DNA of 21,442 nt from a virus, in the IMG/VR virus record IMGVR_UViG_3300046336_000105, positions 1 through 21,442 of that record; one strand, 5' to 3'. The position numbers and the translations under genes are program-made. Under the pieces are notes generated by a model. That model was not told where the DNA came from, did not search any database, and was given only the letters and a program-made list of their open reading frames with translations. Position 1 is the stretch's first letter. The number at the start of each line of letters is the position of its first letter. Below are positions 15,877 through 21,442 of the stretch, piece by piece.

Positions 15877-17420
15877 AAACCAAAATATTCCTCTTGCCTT
15901 TTAATTCTTTTGGTTGCCATTTGAAAAGCATATTCCATTGCATCAAACAAATCGTCATGATCTCCACTTGGAAATAATAATAATTGTTCTCTTAATTTCC
16001 AACTTGGAGTTTCCATAACCCTTTCATCGCCAATTTTAATTTCTTTTTCTGGAAAATATACTTGTTTATCTTCAAATATTGGAGTTATTCGCCAAGCTCT
16101 TGAAACTTTATCATCATTTGATTTAGGAATAATAGCTCTTAATCGTTTTCTAAGTTCAGGATAATCCTCGCTAAGTTTTTGATATTGTGCTTTTTGGTAT
16201 GCAACAGAATCAATACCAATTCCTTGACAATCCCATTTCTTTGCCATTTGCACAATTTTATTAGTTTGTTGTGTAAATTTTAATTTACCATTATATGAGT
16301 CTAAAATATAAAATCTATACTTATTATCTAAAACTATTTTTCCAATAATTACAATGGCAAAATCATCAGCTTCTTCTTTTTCTGAAATAGCAAGATCAAC
16401 CCCCATAAATGTTGACATTTTCCCAGACTCATATAATGGTTTAACAACATCTTCCCAGCTAACTGCTTGACAATCATCAATATCAAATATTTCACCTTTC
16501 ATTGCATCTGTTGAATTTAAATACTGAGCGCTAAATGCAATAGTTCCAATAGCTCTTTTAATTTTTAATAAATGTTTAACGGAAAATCTTTCTGGCCAAG
16601 GTGATTTGCCAGAAACTGGATGCAACGCAGGAACAATATTTACATCCATTAACGGTTCTTCTCCAGCTTTTATAAGTTCTTCGTTTCTTTTGATCCATCT
16701 TCCATACTGATCTAAATAATGATAACGAGTTCCAACTCTATGTCTATGATGTCGAAATGGATATTTAGGATCTGGAGGATCTAACATTGGAGTAAAAGTT
16801 GAATTATACCATTCATCAACTTCATCTCTTGTTTTATCGGACCATGAGTTTTTCTTATCAATTAAGTCATCGCTAAACTCAACATCAAAGTGGAAACCTG
16901 CACTTGAACCGTCAGCACCAATACATTTAATTGTTGGTGTTGCATCATGTGATTTACGCTGTGCAATTTCTATTTCTCTTGCGTTCCATATTTTTTTATT
17001 ATAAAATTCACCAAAAATTTCAATTAATAGTTCATTGTTTTCTAATATACTTTTAATTTCTTTAAGTCTTGCTTGTGACTGTCCAATTGTTTTTGATGCA
17101 ATAACAATACGAACATCAGGCCATGCACACATGTACCAAATTGCCTTTGCAACGGTACACATTGTTGATTTCCCAGCTCCCCGGAATACAAGTTGGAGGT
17201 TATTAGGGTGTATAATTTGGAATTGTAACATTTGAAGATGAAAAGGTTTCAACTCAAATTTCAAAACTTCAGTTACAAGTAAATCAATTCTTTGATGATT
17301 AATAATTAAATCTTTTAATTGATCTAAATATATTTTTCTCTGCATTCCATATAATGCATCTAACTCACTACATTCTAATTCATTTACATTTTTAGGGTCT
17401 ACTAATGATTTATATTTCAT
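15870..17420 (-). CDS. terL: Terminase large subunit (packaging ATPase and nuclease)
   Basis: This 516-residue motor protein cuts concatemeric DNA and pumps it into the prohead through the portal. The N-terminal ATPase has Walker A VFRGAGKST (78-86) and Walker B FDVEFSDD (178-185). The C-terminal RNase H-like nuclease shows acidic residues D342 (GVDLAIS), D404 (GIDSVAYQK) and the HDD pair at 488-490 with D493. All key motifs are present, so it is probably active. The ATG is preceded by AAAAAGATAAAATA, a weak site, as suits a low-copy enzyme. It follows a terminator by about 70 nt, in which a candidate promoter-like repeat lies, and is followed by the portal gene. Confidence 0.96.
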   Translation of the reverse strand: MKYKSLVDPKNVNELECSELDALYGMQRKIYLDQLKDLIINHQRIDLLVTEVLKFELKPFHLQMLQFQIIHPNNLQLVFRGAGKSTMCTVAKAIWYMCAWPDVRIVIASKTIGQSQARLKEIKSILENNELLIEIFGEFYNKKIWNAREIEIAQRKSHDATPTIKCIGADGSSAGFHFDVEFSDDLIDKKNSWSDKTRDEVDEWYNSTFTPMLDPPDPKYPFRHHRHRVGTRYHYLDQYGRWIKRNEELIKAGEEPLMDVNIVPALHPVSGKSPWPERFSVKHLLKIKRAIGTIAFSAQYLNSTDAMKGEIFDIDDCQAVSWEDVVKPLYESGKMSTFMGVDLAISEKEEADDFAIVIIGKIVLDNKYRFYILDSYNGKLKFTQQTNKIVQMAKKWDCQGIGIDSVAYQKAQYQKLSEDYPELRKRLRAIIPKSNDDKVSRAWRITPIFEDKQVYFPEKEIKIGDERVMETPSWKLREQLLLFPSGDHDDLFDAMEYAFQMATKRIKRQEEYFGLL

Positions 17421-17446
17421 TATTTTATCTTTTTCATGTGGTTGTT

Positions 17447-17472
17447 TATCACATATATCACATTTTATAATT
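17447..17472 (-). promoter_or_regulatory. Repeated TATATCACAYTTTATAAT element, copy 2, with extra TATCACA (upstream of terL)
   Basis: TATATCACATTTTATAAT at 17454-17471 matches the copy beside the portal gene, and a further TATCACA lies directly next to it (17447-17453). It is between a terminator and the terL ATG, 34 nt from it at the closer copy edge. The minus strand includes AATTATAAAA, a -10-like box. It may be a late promoter, an activator site or a terminase recognition site. Confidence 0.4.
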
Positions 17473-17492
17473 TATTATATAATTTTGAACAT

Positions 17493-17522
17493 AAAAAAAC
17501 ACACGTAAAATTACGTGTGTTA
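17493..17522 (-). terminator. Intrinsic terminator after the 17550-17963 gene
   Basis: ACACACGTAA pairs with TTACGTGTGT over 10 bp around a 2-4 nt loop, and seven T residues follow on the minus strand. It lies 28 nt after the stop of the upstream gene and about 72 nt before the terL start. Confidence 0.9.
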
Positions 17523-17549
17523 ATTAAATTAATTAAGTTTTGATTAAAA

Positions 17550-17963
17550 TTAGTTATAAAAACAAGTAAAGATTCCAAGTTTTATACCAGCAGCTTGTGC
17601 CGCAATTGTAATGCTTGAAATTTTAAGTATCATTTCTCTAGTTACATTTGTAAAACTTACAACATCCCATTGATTTTTTGATGCAACAGATGTTTGTCTT
17701 GATAGTAAAGTTTTATCTGAAGTTTTAACTAAATGTATAGGTTGAATTGTGTAAGTAAATGCAGGAGATACAACAGGCGCAGCACTTAATGTTTCATTGT
17801 ATAATGCCAAGAACACATCAAGTTTAGTTAATGGCGATATATCTGGAATTGTTAGAACTGGAAGTGTGTTTATCTGTGTTGCAACAACATCAACATCTCC
17901 AGTAAATCCTGCAATTAAGTCTATTGTTCTATGTAATGAAAATTGATTATTTATGTATGGCAT
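17550..17963 (-). CDS. Unknown small protein between terminase genes (second of pair)
   Basis: ATG 17963 overlaps the previous stop (TAATG) and has GGAA 7-8 nt upstream; a TTG four codons earlier is less likely. The 137-residue protein is Thr/Ser/Val-rich and mostly predicted beta, with no signal peptide, membrane helix or catalytic motif that I can see. It is co-translated with the 17963-18415 gene and closed by a strong terminator. A virion surface or decoration role is possible from composition and setting but not shown. Confidence 0.65.
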   Translation of the reverse strand: MPYINNQFSLHRTIDLIAGFTGDVDVVATQINTLPVLTIPDISPLTKLDVFLALYNETLSAAPVVSPAFTYTIQPIHLVKTSDKTLLSRQTSVASKNQWDVVSFTNVTREMILKISSITIAAQAAGIKLGIFTCFYN

Positions 17964-18415
17964 TAGAGATTCCAACCTTCTGCTAATAGCACAAAGTTTG
18001 CGAATTCTGCTGGTATTGAAGATGCGCTTGTACTAGATAACCCTGTATATGTTAATGTAATAACTGAAGATGGGTTATTAGCATTAAATGTTGGTGTTAC
18101 GACAGCGGTAACATAAGTATCGTCAACAGACAAACTGCTTCGTTCAAGAATTAATGTATTAGATCTGTTTGAAAAGTTTAAATCACTTATTAAAGTATTA
18201 TAATACAAAGTTTCAGTATATAAATCATATGTACAATTCAACCTAACATCAATACGAAAATAATTACTTCCGATATCATGGTATAATTGTACAGCTCTAA
18301 AGTTCTTTACTATAAATGGACAGTTAAAAACCGTTTGAGATACTACAGCATTAAGGTTATACGGAGCAGAACCGTCAGCTGGATAAGAAATTGTAAATGG
18401 AAACGCTTTAAACAT
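17963..18415 (-). CDS. Unknown small protein between terminase genes (first of pair)
   Basis: ATG 18415 (MFKAFPFTISYPADGSAP) is preceded by GGAATTAAAA; a TTG four codons upstream lacks support. The 150-residue product is beta-rich with many Thr, Ser, Asn and Tyr and resembles virion surface proteins in composition, but I recognise no family. It begins just 15 nt after a long terminator hairpin, so expression probably needs readthrough. Its stop overlaps the next ATG, so the two are likely to be made in similar amounts and may form a complex. Confidence 0.65.
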   Translation of the reverse strand: MFKAFPFTISYPADGSAPYNLNAVVSQTVFNCPFIVKNFRAVQLYHDIGSNYFRIDVRLNCTYDLYTETLYYNTLISDLNFSNRSNTLILERSSLSVDDTYVTAVVTPTFNANNPSSVITLTYTGLSSTSASSIPAEFANFVLLAEGWNL

Positions 18416-18429
18416 TTTTAATTCCAATT

Positions 18430-18482
18430 AAAAAAATAAATCGTAAGCCTAAGTATAAAACTCAGAACTTACGATTTATTTT
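18430..18482 (-). terminator. Long two-part hairpin terminator after the 18492-18785 gene
   Basis: AAATCGTAAG pairs with CTTACGATTT, and inside it CTGAGT pairs with ACTTAG around a 5-nt loop. The outer arms extend with A/T pairs, and a T-run follows on the minus strand. It lies 10 nt after the stop and 15 nt before the next ATG. Confidence 0.9.
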
Positions 18483-18491
18483 AAGTGTTTA

Positions 18492-18785
18492 TTACTTGTA
18501 AATTTGGATAATTAAAAGTTTATCAGCTGTGCCATTAAGGCCAGCATCATTACCAAGAGTAACACTTGCTGTAGCGTTATCCCAGTTAATGCCGGTAGTT
18601 GTTAAAAAGGTAGTTGTACCAAGAGCTGCTCGTTTACGGGTATTGCTACCAGGAGCGTGAGTTAGTTCAATGCCGTCTTCTTGAGTTACATGAATAAATG
18701 ATGGCTTAAACCCGGTACCAATTGTTAATGTTCCAGAACCAGTGGTTCTGAGAGTGATTGTTCTAACTGCGAATGTGCTTGACAT
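18492..18785 (-). CDS. Small beta-rich virion protein candidate
   Basis: The 97-residue protein has a TGSGTLTIGTGFKPSFIHV segment (about 15-33), a pattern seen in small phage structural domains, then alternating strands to the end. AAGGAAACAAACATG is a strong ribosome-binding site. Codon and base composition are less AT-biased than its neighbours, as in the capsid gene. A strong terminator follows. These points suggest high-level synthesis of a structural or decoration protein. The exact role is unknown; it could decorate the head or sit in a fibre. Confidence 0.7.
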   Translation of the reverse strand: MSSTFAVRTITLRTTGSGTLTIGTGFKPSFIHVTQEDGIELTHAPGSNTRKRAALGTTTFLTTTGINWDNATASVTLGNDAGLNGTADKLLIIQIYK

Positions 18786-18820
18786 GTTTGTTTCCTTGTA
18801 TTTTTACTTTTGTCTTGAAT

Positions 18821-18830
18821 TTTTATAATT
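18821..18830 (-). promoter_or_regulatory. AATTATAAAA box upstream of the 18492-18785 gene
   Basis: The same 10 bases occur at 17463-17472 before terL. Here they overlap the stop of the upstream gene and lie 36-45 nt before an ATG that has a strong ribosome-binding site. No -35 hexamer is clear. In AT-rich DNA such a box can occur by chance. Confidence 0.25.
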
Positions 18831-19440
18831 ATTCATCTTCAATTTCTGAACTTTCACTTTCATCAAGTAAAATTTCATCAACTGAAGGCCCATAATGTAG
18901 AACCGACGTATCTAATTCAAGAATAGATTTCGGTTCTGAATCTAATTTTTTGGTAAGTTTAATATAATCTTGTGAAAATTTATATAGTTCTTTACGTTTT
19001 TCATCTGGAGAAAGATTGCTAAAGAAGCCAATATTAATATTTCCAATGTTAGTTTTCATAACATCAGCAGGTTTATTAATCATAAATAATCTTTCTCTAG
19101 CGTTTATATGTAATTCTTTAGCTAATTCTAGCTTAATTTTAAGAATGCCAGCAATTTCTTTGGTGTTCTTAGAACCGCTTAAATTAGTTATATGCTCATC
19201 GATACTTTTATTTACTTTCATAACATCTACAAAATATTCTGCATAAATTAGTTCATTGGGTTTATTTTTTAATTTTTCAGCTAATTCTTGAAGAGTTTCA
19301 GAATATAAAATTTCAAATTCTTCGTCATCTTCAATGCCAAGTTCAGATTTAACATACTCTAAGTTTTCTCCATTTCCTAATAACACAATAGCTTGTTCTA
19401 TTTTATTTTTATATTTTTTCTTTTTGAGTGACTTTGACAT
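18829..19440 (-). CDS. Probable terminase small subunit
   Basis: This 203-residue protein is in the region where terS is expected. The first 60 residues are basic then helical (KIEQAIVLLGNGENLEYVKSELGIEDDEEFEILY), compatible with a DNA-binding helix-turn-helix. The middle is a helical, coiled-coil-like oligomerisation part (about 70-120), and the end is very acidic (DESESSEIEDE), a typical TerS design. TerS recognises the phage DNA and feeds it to TerL. It is unusual that three genes separate it from terL. No sequence family is recognised with certainty. Confidence 0.6.
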   Translation of the reverse strand: MSKSLKKKKYKNKIEQAIVLLGNGENLEYVKSELGIEDDEEFEILYSETLQELAEKLKNKPNELIYAEYFVDVMKVNKSIDEHITNLSGSKNTKEIAGILKIKLELAKELHINARERLFMINKPADVMKTNIGNINIGFFSNLSPDEKRKELYKFSQDYIKLTKKLDSEPKSILELDTSVLHYGPSVDEILLDESESSEIEDE

Positions 19441-19443
19441 ATA

Positions 19444-19611
19444 TTATTTCTTTTTTAACGATTTGAAATAAGCTCGAATACCTTCTTCAAAACCATCATC
19501 CCACACTTCTTTTTGCTCACTTCCAACTACATATTTACATGTTTCAGATGTATCTCCAGAACCAGCTAACCAACCAGACACATAAATTATATCAATTTCA
19601 TCACTACTCAT
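19444..19611 (-). CDS. Ribosome modulation factor-like mini-protein (Rmf/CrpP type)
   Basis: I chose ATG 19611 because AAGGAAAC lies upstream; this gives 55 residues. A longer start at 19638 lies inside the HNH gene without a ribosome-binding site. The protein has GWLAG (13-17), C25 with Y27, W37, then GFEEG (40-44). E. coli RMF, also 55 residues, shows the same order: GYQAG, CPY, W, GGWREA. RMF binds 30S subunits and dimerises ribosomes to silence them. In a phage it may alter host ribosomes or have another use of the fold. It overlaps the HNH stop by 8 nt, and the terS gene starts 3 nt after its own stop. Confidence 0.6.
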   Translation of the reverse strand: MSSDEIDIIYVSGWLAGSGDTSETCKYVVGSEQKEVWDDGFEEGIRAYFKSLKKK

Positions 19612-20071
19612 AACTATTTGTTTCCTTCTTTTGTTCATAACGCTTATTAATTTCTTTTAAGTATTCTTTTTCTTGTTTTGTTAATTTAGACATTGTATTT
19701 TTTGTAATGTCGCTTATAGTCCAATTTATTTTATCGGACTTTTCGTTGTTTACGATTTTTGGAAGATAACATAAGTTATCAAAATTCCAACATTTAATAA
19801 CTTCTTCGTCAAATTGTAAATCAAATTTACAAATTGGAACTATATGATCAATGTTCCACCTTCTACAATGATCCGGGCATTGTCCAAGTTTTATTGAAAT
19901 ATGAAGCCAATCTATTTTATAATGCTTTTGACTTTTTAAATTATGTTTTTTACAAAATTTAATGAATATCCTTTTTAATTTCTTGGACTGTTTTATTGCC
20001 CAATCATAATCTTTATTTTTATAAATATCTTTTTTTGTAAGTTTTAAATTTCTATCATTTACATGATTCAT
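19604..20071 (-). CDS. HNH endonuclease
   Basis: This 155-residue protein is basic and Lys-rich, with an HNH core near the middle: NIDHIVPICKFDLQF (about 84-98), an aromatic W-N-FDNLCYLPKIVNNEKSDK pattern (about 106-125) with the last N and K as expected. It has a C-D-H-C-type pair upstream (CPDHC, about 76-80) that may bind zinc or structure. I start at ATG 20071 with GAGG 4 nt upstream; a TTG one codon earlier is less likely. Freestanding HNH enzymes next to terminase genes can aid DNA packaging in HK97-like phages, and others are homing enzymes; position next to terS favours the first but does not prove it. Confidence 0.8.
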   Translation of the reverse strand: MNHVNDRNLKLTKKDIYKNKDYDWAIKQSKKLKRIFIKFCKKHNLKSQKHYKIDWLHISIKLGQCPDHCRRWNIDHIVPICKFDLQFDEEVIKCWNFDNLCYLPKIVNNEKSDKINWTISDITKNTMSKLTKQEKEYLKEINKRYEQKKETNSYE

Positions 20072-20125
20072 CAAACCTCAATGATTTGAGCATATATCCA
20101 AATATTAATATTGTTAAATTTTGTA

Positions 20126-20154
20126 TTTGTATTTGTCCATTGAAAAATTGACAA
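20126..20154 (-). promoter_or_regulatory. Candidate sigma70-type promoter for the HNH-RMF-terS group
   Basis: On the minus strand TTGTCA (5 of 6 to TTGACA, 20154-20149) is 17 nt from TACAAA (4 of 6 to TATAAT, 20131-20126). It lies between a terminator and the HNH start, where a promoter is needed. The 3' region continues AT-rich to the ATG. Confidence 0.4.
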
Positions 20155-20155
20155 T

Positions 20156-20188
20156 AAAAAAGCCCAGTGTTTTTGACACTGAGCTTAA
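20156..20188 (-). terminator. Intrinsic terminator closing the small-gene group
   Basis: AGCTCAGTGT pairs with ACACTGGGCT over 10 bp (one G-T) around a 5-nt A-rich loop, and six T residues follow on the minus strand. It lies about 24 nt after the stop of the 20212 gene. Confidence 0.92.
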
Positions 20189-20211
20189 AAAGAGCTAGGT
20201 TAAATTTTATA

Positions 20212-20394
20212 TTAATTTAATTCTTTTGTTAAGATTACATATTCTTGATCTTTAGATTCTGCAATTAATAACAACGTTTTATAATTCTTATCATGAATAA
20301 GGACGTTTTTATATTTTAAAGATAATTGAACATTATACTCTTTACATAACTCTTCAAAATCTTTTTTAAAGGCTTCAATTTTATTTTTTGACAT
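20212..20394 (-). CDS. Unknown 60-residue protein
   Basis: A short acidic/basic mixed protein, MSKNKIEAFKKDFEELCKEY followed by alternating beta strands, with no recognised family. It is the last gene before the terminator at 20156-20188. The start ATG 20394 has only distant AGG bases upstream. It lies 15 nt after the end of a tiny frame at 20410-20490. Confidence 0.55.
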   Translation of the reverse strand: MSKNKIEAFKKDFEELCKEYNVQLSLKYKNVLIHDKNYKTLLLIAESKDQEYVILTKELN

Positions 20395-20409
20395 TTTATG
20401 TATTACTAC

Positions 20410-20490
20410 CTAATAGCCTTCTAAATTTAAATCAACTTCATTTTCTATTAAAAAATGATTTTTATTTATTTTATTTACTTTAGAACTCAT
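20410..20490 (-). CDS. Possible 26-residue micro-ORF
   Basis: MSSKVNKINKNHFLIENEVD then LNLEGY and TAG. The ATG overlaps the previous gene's end by 11 nt, in another frame, and no clear Shine-Dalgarno is seen. It fills the otherwise empty stretch between two small genes, but AT-rich DNA has many such frames. Confidence 0.3.
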   Translation of the reverse strand: MSSKVNKINKNHFLIENEVDLNLEGY

Positions 20491-20644
20491 TAGTAACTTT
20501 ATTTAAAAAATTTCTAAATGTTTGTTTATATGCATCACGTTCAGATTGCGGATTTTGTTTCCATTGATTATAACCACTTCTTCTAGCATCAAACTCAAAG
20601 TACATATATTCTAACATTTCTTCTTGTTCTTCAGTTAATCTCAT
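20480..20644 (-). CDS. Unknown 54-residue acidic/aromatic mini-protein
   Basis: The ATG overlaps the upstream stop in ATGA, the classic coupled arrangement. The 54 residues begin MRLTEEQEEMLEYMYFEFDA and continue with an Arg/Gln/Asn-rich helix ending RNFLNKVTNEF. No family is recognised. It belongs with neighbouring micro-genes of the exonuclease transcript. Confidence 0.6.
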   Translation of the reverse strand: MRLTEEQEEMLEYMYFEFDARRSGYNQWKQNPQSERDAYKQTFRNFLNKVTNEF

Positions 20645-20838
20645 AACAATTTTTGCTCTAAGTCTTGTAATTCTTTTATTAAAATTTGAACTTGTTCTTT
20701 GTCTGCATATATAGATAACATTACATCTTCATCGTCGCCAATATTTTGTGTTTTTATAGTGACTATACGTACTTTATTATTGTATAAATCAATAGTTAAT
20801 ATTTTGGTAACATAATTTGATTCGTTAAATATACTCAT
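20641..20838 (-). CDS. Unknown 65-residue protein after the exonuclease
   Basis: This small protein begins MSIFNESNYVTKILTIDLYN and ends with a Gln/Leu/Glu helix (KELQDLEQKLL), an alpha/beta pattern without a recognised family. It overlaps the exonuclease end by 14 nt with AAAGG about 8 nt before ATG, so it is well placed for coupled translation. Confidence 0.6.
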   Translation of the reverse strand: MSIFNESNYVTKILTIDLYNNKVRIVTIKTQNIGDDEDVMLSIYADKEQVQILIKELQDLEQKLL

Positions 20839-21442
20839 GTTTCAACCTTTCAACATCCAAGCTGGAAATTAGTTCGATAACTTTTATCATTTGTTTGCAG
20901 TCATCAATAGCTCTATGTCCACCTTCTAATTTTAGATATTTAAATGAACTATATTTTTTGTTCCAGTTGCCACACCACAAACTCATGTCCATAAGTGGAT
21001 CATATAAAGCTGGGAGTTTTATCTGATTAATGTTGTGTGAAAAACAAGTTTGTTTAATAAGTCTAACATCGAACTCTCCGTTATATGCCAATGATAATTC
21101 GTACTTATCAAAGAACTCTTGAATTTGAGTTTGATGTTTTGAAAACTTTGGCATTGTTTTTACAATATCATTAGATATACCATGAACATTTTCAGCTGCT
21201 TTTAGAATTGGAATGTTAGGGTTAAATAGTTGATTGTATTCAAACTCTAACTTTGAATCAAGGATTCCTAGCTCAATAATTTCATCGTCATTTCCAATGC
21301 CAGTGGTTTCAGTGTCATATAAACAAAACCTTTGAGATAAAAGGTTTTGATACTTTAATGTAATATCACATACTTTATTAATCCACTGATTGGATTTTTC
21401 TTCGCCAATTGTTTTACATAAATCTTTATATTTTTTGTTAAT
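20825..21442 (-). CDS. DEDDh 3'-5' exonuclease (DnaQ-like), partial at the window edge
   Basis: The last 205 residues are visible and the frame is open to 21442, so the N-terminus is outside. Exo I is YDTETTG (D43 and E45 of the visible part), Exo II is NGEFD (D125), Exo III is HRAIDD (H176 with D180/181), so all catalytic residues are present. HGIS near residue 87 is also typical. Such enzymes degrade single-stranded DNA or proofread. Phage versions help DNA metabolism or repair. There is no linked polymerase domain in the visible part. An ATG at 21154 lies inside the conserved domain and would delete the catalytic DxE, so it is not the start. Confidence 0.92.
   Translation of the reverse strand: MNKKYKDLCKTIGEEKSNQWINKVCDITLKYQNLLSQRFCLYDTETTGIGNDDEIIELGILDSKLEFEYNQLFNPNIPILKAAENVHGISNDIVKTMPKFSKHQTQIQEFFDKYELSLAYNGEFDVRLIKQTCFSHNINQIKLPALYDPLMDMSLWCGNWNKKYSSFKYLKLEGGHRAIDDCKQMIKVIELISSLDVERLKHEYI

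Overview
The window is a late, structural segment of a tailed phage (or a PBSX-like prophage) with a contractile tail. It is clearly AT-rich and uses the standard code, with TGG for Trp and TAA/TAG/TGA as stops. Every convincing gene lies on the minus strand, so transcription runs from high to low coordinates. Portal, protease, sheath and tube resemble the Bacillus PBSX/Xkd type of myovirus module. Ribosome-binding sites such as AAAGGATAAAATG and AAGGAG precede many genes. The host cannot be named from the sequence, beyond an AT-rich bacterium that uses Shine-Dalgarno initiation.

Layout in transcription order. (1) 21442-20212: a DEDDh exonuclease, cut by the window edge, and four very small genes that overlap or nearly abut, closed by a hairpin terminator. 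(2) 20071-18829: an HNH nuclease, a 55-residue protein resembling ribosome modulation factor, and a probable small terminase. (3) 18785-17550: three small, probably virion-associated proteins, with terminators after the first and the third. They separate the probable small terminase from the large one. (4) 17420-11609: large terminase, portal, a prohead protease fused to a scaffold, and the HK97-fold capsid protein, which is followed by a strong terminator. (5) 11451-8374: two proteins of unknown role, another terminator, then a Cys-rich mini-protein, a head-tail connector, a possible tiny membrane protein, a probable stopper and a tail-completion protein. (6) 8374-1: a protein in the tail-terminator/neck position, sheath, tube, tail assembly chaperone with a frameshifted extension, and the first 1007 codons of the tape measure protein.

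Together the genes cut and pump DNA (nuclease and terminases), build and mature the head (portal, scaffold/protease, capsid), join it to the tail (connector, stopper, completion protein) and assemble a contractile tail.

The strongest non-standard signals are three. A T TTT TTA slippery heptamer at 3342-3348 directs a -1 frameshift into a 71-codon extension that the usual annotation would miss. A strong internal ribosome-binding site and ATG at 13310 should make a separate 136-residue scaffold from within the protease gene. The phage also carries an RMF-like protein. No tRNA, CRISPR array, insertion sequence or attachment site was seen.
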